64,000 bases of DNA from Loktanella sp. Alg231-35 (GTDB taxonomy: Bacteria > Pseudomonadota > Alphaproteobacteria > Rhodobacterales > Rhodobacteraceae). The notes under the pieces were generated by a model. The model had not been told where the DNA came from. It ran no database searches and worked only from the letters and a program-made list of their open reading frames with translations. A program made the translations under genes and the position numbers. This document shows positions 16,334 through 24,375 of this stretch, one piece after another. The DNA lies in the NCBI RefSeq assembly GCF_900143545.1, contig NZ_FREV01000009.1, positions 49,800 to 113,799 of the forward strand. The letters are read 5' to 3'. Each line of letters opens with the position of its first letter. Positions within the stretch are counted from its first letter, which is position 1.

Positions 16334-17287
16334 ATGAACGCAGCTAGATCAGAAAAAATCACATCACCTGCTCATTCAGATCACATGCCAAGCGTAGATC
16401 GGATGCGCGAGTTTCTGTCCGTGATGCAGGCTGGAAGCATATCTGAGGCGGCACGGGTTCTTGGCTTACCTCGTGCAACGCTTAGCAGACGCATGGCCTC
16501 TATGGAGGCCGACCTTGGCATCAGGCTAATCCTGCGCAGAACGACCCGTCTGGCGCTAACCCATGCTGGCGAGGAGTTGTTTAGGCGGGCGCAACGGATT
16601 GTGGCTGATGCAGACGCTGCCTGGGAGGCTGTGCGCAGGCTGGACGACACACCACGCGGGCTGTTGCGTGTTTCGGTTACCGGACCGCACTTTCTGAAGC
16701 TCTTCACACAGTTCTTGTGCGACTTTCCGCAAGTCCGGTTGGAGGTTCAGTCGACGACGCGCCATGTCGACCTGTTGGCAGATGGCGTAGATGTCGCAAT
16801 GCGGATTGGCCCAGTTGAGGACAAGGACCTGATTGTGCGGCGGGTTCACACAGATCGATCTATCGTCGTGGCCTCGCCCGACTATCTGGCTAACAGTGGC
16901 ACGCCCCAAAAGGCGAGCGACTTAGCCAAACATCGCTGTATTGTCGGATTTGCCGGCGGTTGGACACCACAGAGCGAATGGCCTCTGCTAAAAGGTGGAT
17001 CGGTTAACGTCGGTGGTCGCCTTTCAGCCAATGAGATCACCCTCATCCGAGAGGCAGCCCTTGATGGACTAGGCTGTGCGCTGATCGGGTCGGCTGTGGT
17101 GGCTCGGGAAATCCAAGAAGGTCGCCTGGTGCCATTGCTGTTGGATCAAGTTGGTTCAGAGCTGCCTGTCAGTCTTGTCTTTGCAGATCGCGAGTACATT
17201 GATCCCAAGGTTCGCGAGTTTGTGGATCGGGCAGTGAAGGTTATTGCGCAAGAGATGCCCCAGCCATTTGAGGACCTGGCGATCTAG
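16334..17287 (+). CDS. LysR family transcriptional regulator
   Basis: A 317-residue LysR regulator. The winged helix-turn-helix is clear (FLSVMQAGSISEAARVLGL, then RATLSRRMASMEADLGIRL), followed by a substrate-binding effector domain from about residue 105 (RGLLRVSVTGPHFL). The pattern is like the AaeR/CrgA subgroup. The start may be ATG 16334 or ATG 16385 (MPSVDRMREF), which is nearer the usual LysR N-terminus. It is divergent from the VOC gene, so it most likely controls the VOC-cupin-globin-oxidoreductase run. Confidence 0.9.
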   Translation: MNAARSEKITSPAHSDHMPSVDRMREFLSVMQAGSISEAARVLGLPRATLSRRMASMEADLGIRLILRRTTRLALTHAGEELFRRAQRIVADADAAWEAVRRLDDTPRGLLRVSVTGPHFLKLFTQFLCDFPQVRLEVQSTTRHVDLLADGVDVAMRIGPVEDKDLIVRRVHTDRSIVVASPDYLANSGTPQKASDLAKHRCIVGFAGGWTPQSEWPLLKGGSVNVGGRLSANEITLIREAALDGLGCALIGSAVVAREIQEGRLVPLLLDQVGSELPVSLVFADREYIDPKVREFVDRAVKVIAQEMPQPFEDLAI

Positions 17288-17414
17288 GCTCTGCGGACCA
17301 GACAGGTATGCAATGCTCGGAAGAGAAAGGCAGACATTTCTGAAGGCGACGCGCCTTCGACCGTCGACAACATTCCAGTCGCGATGCCAACGCTAGGGGA
17401 CCCGCACTGAATGG

Positions 17415-17800
17415 TTGGCCGAGCTCCAGAACAAGCAATTTGATCAGGCTGAAGAGTTGGTGTCGTTGATGGAAGGGGTCATCGAAGCGCTGGATAAAGG
17501 TAACGTGCAGATGCCGCATCCCGGTTACTTCGGGCTGTTCAATCCCGCGCCACGTTTTGCTTTGGAATGGGCTGACCGGATTGCGTCCGCGTTCAACCCG
17601 CAAATCGGTGTCTACTCCCATGTGACTGTCGCCGTGGAGGTAAAGCAGCATGTCATCAAAGAAATCGCGCGCCGCGCGGATCCCGATGAGACATACGACA
17701 TGCGGTTTCATGTTGGCGCGGCGTCGGGCGGCGTGCTGATTGCCGGTGATGAAAGCCGTGGTGCGCTTTGGCTTCGCTTAGCCACCAATCCGCTCCAAAA
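17415..17800 (+). pseudogene. Remnant of a PLP-dependent aspartate/aromatic amino acid decarboxylase-type enzyme
   Basis: The translated stretch LVSLMEGVIEALDKGNVQMP then HPGYFGLFNPAPRF, and GVYSHVTVAVEVKQHVI, matches the N-terminal part of group II PLP decarboxylases (the HPRYFGLFNP and SHAPAAVEIE regions). The family is about 450-480 residues; only about 110 are recognisable, the segment after it (VGAASGGVLIAGDE) is a poor fit to the usual TSGGSEAN, and the rest, including the PLP lysine, is missing. It ends against the convergent SRPBCC gene. Called a pseudogene with moderate confidence. Confidence 0.55.
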
Positions 17801-17826
17801 GACGAGTGATTGCTTTAAGAATTTAC

Positions 17827-18273
17827 TCATACAGCGCGAACCTTCTCTGACAGCCCCTGAAGGTTTGCATCGATGATCTTTCCCATCATGATTTTCATCA
17901 TGGTTTGTCCCATCAGCCATCCAACCGGCCCGTATTTCACGCGATAATCAAAGGTCCAGGTCACCTTTGATTTGCCACCCGTTGGAGTGATGCGGATTTC
18001 GGAATTGGCTTCGTGCAGCGGCATCGCAGCCATGTCGGACAGCTTGACGCTATAGCCACTGCCCGGCTTCCATGCAGTCACCTCTTCGACAACAGATGTA
18101 CCATTCGTAAAGTGGTTGCGGCGCTTTGATCCAATACCGATATCGCCATCGGTCAAGGCATCGACCGATGTGATCTGCGGTGCGAATTCATCGATTTGCA
18201 TGTATCGGCTCAGAACCGTCCACACGACATCAGGGGCTGCGTCGATCGTCAGGTTGCGCTCAAGGTGGATCAT
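17827..18273 (-). CDS. SRPBCC superfamily protein (polyketide cyclase/START-like)
   Basis: A 148-residue single-domain protein. The N-terminal MIHLERNLTIDAAPDVVWTV and the C-terminal long amphipathic helix (MGKIIDANLQGLSEKV) are typical of the SRPBCC helix-grip fold, which encloses a hydrophobic ligand cavity. No catalytic residue set defines a reaction. Start ATG 18273 has GGAG nine bases upstream. It is divergent from the WYL regulator at 18374, with a perfect inverted repeat in between, so it is the likely target of that regulator. Confidence 0.8.
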   Translation of the reverse strand: MIHLERNLTIDAAPDVVWTVLSRYMQIDEFAPQITSVDALTDGDIGIGSKRRNHFTNGTSVVEEVTAWKPGSGYSVKLSDMAAMPLHEANSEIRITPTGGKSKVTWTFDYRVKYGPVGWLMGQTMMKIMMGKIIDANLQGLSEKVRAV

Positions 18274-18328
18274 TTTTCGGCTCCGTTTTTTTTGCGGTTT
18301 TCGATTTCTGAGCCCTTCCTAGAATTTC

Positions 18329-18365
18329 CCTCCTCTCACCGTTATGACAGTAGTGTGAGAGGAGG
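18329..18365. promoter_or_regulatory. Perfect 11-bp inverted repeat covering the WYL gene ribosome site
   Basis: CCTCCTCTCAC at 18329-18339 and GTGAGAGGAGG at 18355-18365 are exact reverse complements separated by 15 bases. The right arm contains GGAGG, the ribosome site of the gene that starts at 18374. It can be a DNA operator for the WYL regulator or its neighbour, or an mRNA hairpin that hides the ribosome site. It lies in the divergent region with the SRPBCC gene. Confidence 0.65.
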
Positions 18366-18373
18366 CTGTAAAA

Positions 18374-19066
18374 ATGCGTCGCACTGAACGTCTGTTCCAG
18401 ATTATCCAAATACTGCGATCTATTCGGTCGCCGATAACGGGACGGGAGTTAGCAGATGAACTGGAGATATCTCTTAGTACGCTTTACCGCGACATGGCGG
18501 AGTTACATGCTCAACGCATTCCCATCACGGGCGAAGCGGGGATCGGATACGTACTTGACGATGGATATGATATGCCGCCCCTGATGCTAACCGCAGATGA
18601 ACTGGAGGCTGCGGCCCTTGGTGCAGCATGGGTGGCCTCCGAGGCAGACCCCTCGCTGGCGAGGGCTGCGCGGGATCTCGTATCAAAGCTCTCTTTGGCC
18701 ATCCCGAAGGAACTGCGCCCCGTGGTGCTGGACGGCAGCACAAAGCCCATTCAAACGCACGCTAGAGTATCCGAACGTTTCGACAGCGCCCTGCTGCGCC
18801 ATGCCATTCGAGAACGATATCGCTTGCAACTTTGCTACACGGACCGAGATGGCAAAACGACAGACCGGATCGTCTGGCCTCTGCTGATCGCGTTTCTGGA
18901 TCGCACTCGATATCTGGTCGGATGGTGCGAGGCAAAAGACGACTATCGGCATTTCAAGACAGAACGGGTTGAGGGACTTAAAGTTCTCGGAGAGAAGTAT
19001 CCAGGCCGCCGGGTGGCATTGCTAAAAGGTTGGGAAGAGGCAACGGCCAGGCGCACCCAAAGCTGA
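18374..19066 (+). CDS. YafY-type HTH/WYL transcriptional regulator
   Basis: A 230-residue regulator with an N-terminal HTH_11 domain (MRRTERLFQIIQILRS, then ADELEISLSTLYRDMAEL) and a C-terminal WYL-type sensor domain (about 130-210; RYRLQLCYTDRDGKTTDRIV and RTRYLVGWCEAKDDYRHFK, the region where WYL modules bind small ligands or nucleic acid). Length and order are those of the YafY family. GGAGG sits eight bases before the ATG and is part of the 11-bp inverted repeat. Divergent from SRPBCC. Confidence 0.88.
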   Translation: MRRTERLFQIIQILRSIRSPITGRELADELEISLSTLYRDMAELHAQRIPITGEAGIGYVLDDGYDMPPLMLTADELEAAALGAAWVASEADPSLARAARDLVSKLSLAIPKELRPVVLDGSTKPIQTHARVSERFDSALLRHAIRERYRLQLCYTDRDGKTTDRIVWPLLIAFLDRTRYLVGWCEAKDDYRHFKTERVEGLKVLGEKYPGRRVALLKGWEEATARRTQS

Positions 19067-19097
19067 CACTCATCCTTCTTGCAGCGCTTGGAAATTT

Positions 19098-19118
19098 GGG
19101 CTCTTTGCGGCCATTGGA
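19098..19118. repeat. Degenerate dispersed intergenic repeat
   Basis: CTCTTTGCGGCCATTGGA here matches CTCTTCGCGGCCATCGGA near 13058 with two changes. The 269-base gap 19067-19335 that contains it carries no supported gene. Confidence 0.45.
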
Positions 19119-19335
19119 CACTGTCGGTGGCGCACGGGAGGCGTCAAGGCCCTCTATGAGCCCAGACAAGGCGAACACTGTCGCACGGTCGACGAATGGC
19201 TGCTCATGCGACTTGACGAGGATTATACGGACCAAAGCCGCGGTTAAAACACTGTCAAGGAATGGCGGCCTTAGTCCGCCTGCGAATGAAGCAAGAGTCA
19301 TTCGAAAGGAGCGTCAGGCCAGACGTTGCACTTCG

Positions 19336-20220
19336 TCAATCGGCTGAAGAAGATTGGATGGCTTGGGAAAGCGCTTCGAATACTTCATCGATAGCCCTTT
19401 TTTTGACCTCGTTCTGACGATGCACAAGTCCCAGTGTCCGGAAAGGCGCTTCCGCTCCAAGACCTATGCGTTTGACGGAGGTGGAATCGATCGGCTTGAT
19501 CGCAAGATTTGGCACGATTGAGACACCCAGACCGGCATGCACCATTGATGCGATGGCCTCTGGGCTGTCCAATTCCATCGTTTCAGAAACTTGAATGCGC
19601 TTTGACGAAATCCAGTTGTCGATAAGTGCCCCTACGACGGTGTTCCGGTCATACCTAATGAAGGGCCGTGATCGTAAAAGTTTGAGAGGGTCCTGTTCTT
19701 CTTCTTCAATTGAAGTGATCAACTGCAAAGACTCGTTCGCTAGCTCTCGAAAGATAAGGCCACTTGGCACTAGGTTTGGTTTGATAACTATTGCAGCGTC
19801 TAAGACCCCACGTTCAATTTCTAAGAACAAGGCACCTGTTAGACCGGGGCGAATACGCAGCCCTAATTCCGGGAATTTCGACTTTAGAATGGACATTGCT
19901 TTTGGCGTAAGACCCGTAAGCGTTGTACGGATCGCGCCCAAGGTGATGTTGCGAGCTAAGCCACCATCTCCCAATGCGATAGGAACCAAATTGTCGTACT
20001 CTTCAACAAGTTTGCGGGCCTTGATTACGACCTTGTGACCGTCTGGGGTCAACTCCGGAGTTCGGGTGCTGCGATCGAACAAAGCGACATCCAAGTCGGA
20101 TTCCAGCGCCTGCATTTGTTGGCTGATTGCGGCATGTGTCACATGAACGACGTCCGCCGCAGCACTAAAGGTTTTTTTGTCCGCAATCGCGATGAGCGTC
20201 CGAAGGCGACGAATGGTCAT
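19336..20220 (-). CDS. LysR family transcriptional regulator
   Basis: A 294-residue LysR protein. It opens with MTIRRLRTLIAIADKKTFSA and AISQQMQALESDLDVALFDR, the standard winged helix and linker, and continues with an effector-binding domain from about residue 90. The ATG at 20220 is preferred to an upstream TTG. It is divergent from the aldehyde dehydrogenase gene at 20463, across 242 bases that contain an inverted repeat of TTAGTATTAA, so it most likely activates the ALDH-ADH-SDH-fumarase operon in response to a pathway intermediate. Confidence 0.9.
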   Translation of the reverse strand: MTIRRLRTLIAIADKKTFSAAADVVHVTHAAISQQMQALESDLDVALFDRSTRTPELTPDGHKVVIKARKLVEEYDNLVPIALGDGGLARNITLGAIRTTLTGLTPKAMSILKSKFPELGLRIRPGLTGALFLEIERGVLDAAIVIKPNLVPSGLIFRELANESLQLITSIEEEEQDPLKLLRSRPFIRYDRNTVVGALIDNWISSKRIQVSETMELDSPEAIASMVHAGLGVSIVPNLAIKPIDSTSVKRIGLGAEAPFRTLGLVHRQNEVKKRAIDEVFEALSQAIQSSSAD

Positions 20221-20343
20221 GAACAATCTTTCTTTTCGAGGCGGCCATTGCCGCGAAGATCAAAGCTGATGAAGGTGTTTAGCAGCAGGACCGGCTTGCT
20301 AGGTTCGTAACAACCCGCAACGGTTTATGTAAGAAAAAGTACA

Positions 20344-20391
20344 TTAGTATTAAGAATTTTTGAGTGTATGTGCATTCTTGCTTAATGCTAA
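20344..20391. promoter_or_regulatory. Candidate LysR operator upstream of the ALDH-SDH-fumarase operon
   Basis: TTAGTATTAA at 20344-20353 and TTAATGCTAA at 20382-20391 are inverted copies with one mismatch, 28 bases apart, in the divergent promoter region. LysR tetramers usually bind paired, separated sites of this size. The right arm ends about 70 bases before the ALDH start. Confidence 0.4.
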
Positions 20392-20462
20392 AAGGCTCGG
20401 AAATAATGTAATGTTCAGGCGTTCTGAAGTTTGGATCTATTTCGCGTTCAAGGGAGCCATGA

Positions 20463-21917
20463 ATGAATGATTTTAGCGGCATGCTGTTACAAGCCAACTT
20501 GATTGGCGGTGAGTGGGGCGGGGCGGACAGAGGGGCAACCATAGCAGTCACAAACCCGGCGGCCGGTACCGAGTTGGGCCATGTGCCCAACTGTGGCGCC
20601 GCAGAAACCAACCGCGCGATTACCGCTGCAACTTTGGCATTCGCGGATTGGTCCCGCAGCGACCTGTCGTTCCGTGTAGATCTTTTGCACAAGTTGCACG
20701 ACGCATTGATGGATAATCAGGAACCGCTGGCGCAATTGCTAACGGCTGAACAAGGGAAGCCCTTGGCTGAAGCGCGTGGAGAAATCGCTATCGGCGCTGC
20801 TTATGTGCGTTGGTTTGCGGAAGAAGTCCGGCGAGCCAAGGGTGAGATTGTTCCCGCGCCCACAGCTGATCGTCGATTGATGGTTACGCGCCATCCCGTT
20901 GGTGTTGTCGGCGCGATTACCCCATGGAATTTCCCGTCCTCAATGTTGGCGCGAAAACTTGCACCCGCTCTCGCAGCCGGCTGCACGGTAGTCGCGAAAC
21001 CAGCGACGGCCACGCCTTTTTCGGGTCTTGCCTGGGGAAAATTGTGCCAAGATGTTGGTTTTCCGGACGGTGTCGTGAACATTTTGACTGGCTCTGCCCG
21101 TGAAATTGCAGGCGCGATTATGGCAAGCCCAGACGTGCGCAAAGTTACGTTCACGGGTTCAACTGACGTTGGCAAAGTGCTGATCCGTCAATCTGCTGAC
21201 ACGGTCAAGAAAGTCTCGATGGAGCTGGGCGGCAACGCGCCCTTCATCGTTTTTGATGACGCTGATATTGATGCCGCTATCGAAGGCGCGATGATCGCCA
21301 AGTATCGCAACATGGGTCAGACCTGTGTCTGCACCAATCGCTTTTATGTGCAAGCGGGCGTGCATGACGCCTTTGTGGCGCGCCTCAAGGAGGCGACGGA
21401 AGCGATGCTCGTTGGTGACGGGACGCAAGACGGCGTTGTACAAGGGCCGATGATCGACATGGCCGGCGTTGAGAAAGTCGAAGAAATGATCGCCGACGCG
21501 ACCTCTAAAGGCGGCAAAGTTATCACTGGTGGAAATCGCCACGCAAAAGGCGGCACGTTCTTTGAGCCGACAATCATTACTGATGCGTCGCCAGACATGC
21601 AATTCGCCACCGAAGAGATTTTCGGCCCGCTGTCTGCGGTGTTTAAGTTCGAAACCGAAGAAGAGGCGATTGAAGCGGCGAACGCCACTGAATTTGGTCT
21701 TGCGGCCTATGCCTACACCAAATCGCTTGGCCGTACGTTCCGCCTGAACGAGGGGCTGCAATACGGCTTGATTGGTATCAACTCAGGACTCATCACCACA
21801 GTTGAAGCCCCCTTTGGTGGTCTCAAAGAAAGTGGGATGGGCAAGGAAGGCGGCAGTCAAGGTTTGGAAGACTACCTCTCCGTCAAATACATGTGCGTCG
21901 CTGGCTTGGACGGCTAG
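20463..21917 (+). CDS. NAD(P)-dependent aldehyde dehydrogenase, succinate-semialdehyde dehydrogenase-like
   Basis: A 484-residue aldehyde dehydrogenase of the GabD type. The cofactor region has ITPWNFPSSMLARKLAPALA and FTGSTDVGKVL, the general base lies in MELGGNAPFIVF, and the catalytic cysteine is C288 in GQTCVCTNRF; a second cysteine two residues later is typical of many SSADHs and may be redox-sensitive. Start ATG 20463 has GGGAG upstream. The gene heads an operon with an alcohol dehydrogenase, an SDH-like complex and a fumarase, so its product is probably succinate or a substituted succinate. The exact semialdehyde is inferred only. Confidence 0.9.
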   Translation: MNDFSGMLLQANLIGGEWGGADRGATIAVTNPAAGTELGHVPNCGAAETNRAITAATLAFADWSRSDLSFRVDLLHKLHDALMDNQEPLAQLLTAEQGKPLAEARGEIAIGAAYVRWFAEEVRRAKGEIVPAPTADRRLMVTRHPVGVVGAITPWNFPSSMLARKLAPALAAGCTVVAKPATATPFSGLAWGKLCQDVGFPDGVVNILTGSAREIAGAIMASPDVRKVTFTGSTDVGKVLIRQSADTVKKVSMELGGNAPFIVFDDADIDAAIEGAMIAKYRNMGQTCVCTNRFYVQAGVHDAFVARLKEATEAMLVGDGTQDGVVQGPMIDMAGVEKVEEMIADATSKGGKVITGGNRHAKGGTFFEPTIITDASPDMQFATEEIFGPLSAVFKFETEEEAIEAANATEFGLAAYAYTKSLGRTFRLNEGLQYGLIGINSGLITTVEAPFGGLKESGMGKEGGSQGLEDYLSVKYMCVAGLDG

Positions 21918-21945
21918 ATCACCTCACGCAACGAAGGAATAAACG

Positions 21946-22980
21946 ATGCGCGCAGCAATCGTCAGAGATTTCAACGAAGACCTGTCCATCGAAACGGTTC
22001 AGGACCCCTCTTGTCCAGAGAACGGCGTTGTACTGGAAGTGGCGGCTTGCGGTGTGTGCCGATCTGATTTTCATGGCTGGGTAGGAGGCCACACCAAGGT
22101 GGCCAATGGTTCAATCCTTGGGCATGAATACTGCGGAACCGTTGTCGAAGCGGGTGCGCAAGCGAAGTACAAAGTTGGCGACAAACTTATCGCACCATTT
22201 ATTCTAGGCTGTGGAGATTGCCCCGCTTGTCAGGTTGGCGCATCCAACACTTGCGAAAGTGCGATCGTTCCCGGTTTCGGCGCGCCTGGTGCTTATGCAG
22301 AATTCGTCGCTGTCCCATTTGATCACAACCTTGTCTATTTACCAGAAACGATGTCACCCGCCCTTGCCGCTGGTCTAGGATGCCGTGTCACAACAGCGTG
22401 GCATGCTTTGACCGACCGCGCCAACGTGCGCGCGGGGGAATGGGTCGCTGTGCATGGCACAGGCGGCATTGGTTTGTCTGCCCTGCTTTTGGCAAAGATG
22501 CTCGGCGCTCAAGTTGTCGTGGTTGATGTGGTGCAGGAAAAGCTGGATCATGCTCTTAGCCTAGGCGCGGACGCCGCAGTGAACGCGTCGACGCAAGACG
22601 TGCCCGCAGCGATCATCGATATCACAGGTGGCGGTGCGCAGGTTTCCTTAGAGGCGCTGGGCATCGCACAGACCACCAACGCCTCTGTAGAATGCCTCGC
22701 GACACTAGGTCGCCATGTGCATGTCGGAATGCCGGCAGGTGATGGTCGCATGGAAGTCAACATGCGCGCGATCTATTCCAAACAATTGGCTTTCTTTGGC
22801 ACGCGCGGAATGCCGTCCTGGAAATACCCGTCTTTGCTCAGCATGATTGAACGCGGTGCCGTGGACCTTACCCCAATGCTTGATCGCGAAGTGTCACTGT
22901 CTGGTGCAAGCGCGGAATTGCGCGCGATGAAGGGCCCAACACGGCCCGGAACAGCGGTAATCACGGACTTCTCCAAATGA
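21946..22980 (+). CDS. Zinc-dependent medium-chain alcohol dehydrogenase
   Basis: A 344-residue MDR-family dehydrogenase. Catalytic zinc ligands are seen in CGVCRSDFHGW and GHEYCGTV; the structural-zinc lobe is partly kept (CGDCPACQVGASNTC gives four cysteines), and the nucleotide-binding loop is GTGGIGLSALLLAK. It follows the aldehyde dehydrogenase by 28 bases and overlaps the iron-sulfur subunit gene by ATGA. In context it probably makes the aldehyde for the preceding enzyme by oxidising an omega-hydroxy acid or diol; this is inferred from order. Confidence 0.9.
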   Translation: MRAAIVRDFNEDLSIETVQDPSCPENGVVLEVAACGVCRSDFHGWVGGHTKVANGSILGHEYCGTVVEAGAQAKYKVGDKLIAPFILGCGDCPACQVGASNTCESAIVPGFGAPGAYAEFVAVPFDHNLVYLPETMSPALAAGLGCRVTTAWHALTDRANVRAGEWVAVHGTGGIGLSALLLAKMLGAQVVVVDVVQEKLDHALSLGADAAVNASTQDVPAAIIDITGGGAQVSLEALGIAQTTNASVECLATLGRHVHVGMPAGDGRMEVNMRAIYSKQLAFFGTRGMPSWKYPSLLSMIERGAVDLTPMLDREVSLSGASAELRAMKGPTRPGTAVITDFSK

Positions 22981-23690
22981 CGAGTAGCGTGCTGAAAGTC
23001 ACAATAGAGCGCAGCTCGGATGCGCAGGATGTCTTTGAGGTGCCCGCCTTTGAAAGCCAAACTGTGCTCGATGTGGTATCTTGGGTTCAGCAGAACGCAG
23101 ACCCGACGTTGAGTTATCGTTTTGCGTGTCGCGTCGGCATGTGCGGTTCTTGTGCAATGATGGTGAACGGTGTGCCACGTTGGACCTGCCGCACGCATAT
23201 CAACAAGGTGCTCGACGGGAACGAAGTCACCATCGGTCCATTGCGCAACTTGCCCGTGATCAAAGATTTGGCGGTCGACATGGATCCATTCTTTGACAAA
23301 TGGGTTGCAGCCGAAGGCGTGCATCATGGCGCGTTGACCCGAGATGATCCGATTGCCCCCGTTGATGAGGATAGCTCGGATCGGGTCGAGGCGAATGCCG
23401 GGATCGAGTGCATCAATTGCTCTGTTTGCTACGCCGCGTGCGATACTGTCGCGGGCAATGCTGACTACCTTGGGCCTGCCGCGTTGCAACGTGCTTGGAC
23501 TTTACTCAATGACGCCAAGGACGAAGGGCGTAACGCGATTTTGGAGGCTGTGTCGGGAAGTGGCGGTTGTCACAACTGTCATTCTATGGGGTCTTGCGCC
23601 GCTTATTGCCCAAACGATCTCGACCCAATGTCGGCGATTGCTGGTCTAAAACGCGGGACCGCGAAATCCTATTTCAAGCGGGGCCGCTAA
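22977..23690 (+). CDS. SDH/fumarate reductase-like iron-sulfur subunit
   Basis: A 237-residue electron-transfer subunit like SdhB/FrdB. An N-terminal ferredoxin domain binds [2Fe-2S] through CRVGMCGSCAMMVNG and the later WTCRTH; the C-terminal domain has CINCSVCYAAC and CHNCHSMGSCAAYCP for the [4Fe-4S] and [3Fe-4S] clusters. It would pass electrons from the flavoprotein (24376) to quinone at the membrane anchor. The gene overlaps its upstream neighbour and is followed after one base by the anchor subunit. Clearly divergent from housekeeping SdhB, consistent with a dedicated paralogous complex. Confidence 0.88.
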   Translation: MTSSVLKVTIERSSDAQDVFEVPAFESQTVLDVVSWVQQNADPTLSYRFACRVGMCGSCAMMVNGVPRWTCRTHINKVLDGNEVTIGPLRNLPVIKDLAVDMDPFFDKWVAAEGVHHGALTRDDPIAPVDEDSSDRVEANAGIECINCSVCYAACDTVAGNADYLGPAALQRAWTLLNDAKDEGRNAILEAVSGSGGCHNCHSMGSCAAYCPNDLDPMSAIAGLKRGTAKSYFKRGR

Positions 23691-23691
23691 G

Positions 23692-24024
23692 ATGTTGAAC
23701 CTGCGTCTATACATGCTGCAACGCATCACTGCGCTACTGATGGCACCTTTGGTGCTTGGGCACTTAACCGTAATGATCTACGCAATCCAAGGCGGGCTTT
23801 CAGCCGCTGAAATCTTGGGTCGCATACAGGGTTCTGCTTTGTGGTTCATCTTTTATGGCACCTTCGTCATCGCGGTAGCCATCCACGGAGCAATTGGCCT
23901 TCGTGCGATAGCGCATGAATGGGGCGGCCTCAAAGGAGGCGCGTTGGAAGTTTCCATGTGGGTCGCGGGACTTGGCCTTTTTGCATTGGGAGCACGCGCC
24001 GTTTGGGCCGTGACCATCGCATGA
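23692..24024 (+). CDS. SDH/fumarate reductase-like membrane anchor subunit 1
   Basis: A 110-residue protein with three hydrophobic segments, beginning MLNLRLYMLQRITALLMAPL. Histidines suited to heme or quinone positions are present in LGHLTVMIYA and in IHGAIGLRAIAHEW, the latter resembling the HGxxGLR region of SDH anchors. It overlaps the second anchor gene by ATGA. Assignment rests on size, topology and position between the iron-sulfur and flavoprotein genes. Confidence 0.8.
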   Translation: MLNLRLYMLQRITALLMAPLVLGHLTVMIYAIQGGLSAAEILGRIQGSALWFIFYGTFVIAVAIHGAIGLRAIAHEWGGLKGGALEVSMWVAGLGLFALGARAVWAVTIA

Positions 24025-24374
24025 GAGCAGCCGCTGGCATCACATCACGTGCGCACCCTTTGTGGCTCGCTTATATCTTACATCGCCTTTCCGGCATCGT
24101 CTTGGCGCTGTTCCTTCCGTTGCACTTTTGGGTACTCGCCCTCGCGATGACAGACCCTGTGCGTTTGGACGGCTTCCTGCATCTGACAGAAACAGGCGTT
24201 GTGAAACTCGCAGAATTCGGTCTCGTCTTCCTGCTGGCTGTGCACATGTTTGGCGGTTTGCGTTTGATGGCGATGGAGTGGTTGCCTTGGACCCCTTCGC
24301 AGAAAACGCTCGCGGCAAGTGCAGCGGCTATTTCTTTCCTCATCGCCATGCTCTTTTTCCTGAAAGCGATCTGA
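24021..24374 (+). CDS. SDH/fumarate reductase-like membrane anchor subunit 2
   Basis: A 117-residue protein with three transmembrane segments. HRLSGIVLALFLPLHFW is the HRxSG signature of SdhC-type cytochrome subunits, and VHMFGGLRLMAMEW has the second histidine region. The start ATG 24021 was chosen because it makes the ATGA overlap with anchor 1; the frame is open further upstream but inside that gene. Two anchors, each with candidate ligands, indicate a quinone-linked inner-membrane complex. Confidence 0.82.
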   Translation: MRAAAGITSRAHPLWLAYILHRLSGIVLALFLPLHFWVLALAMTDPVRLDGFLHLTETGVVKLAEFGLVFLLAVHMFGGLRLMAMEWLPWTPSQKTLAASAAAISFLIAMLFFLKAI

Positions 24375-24375
24375 T

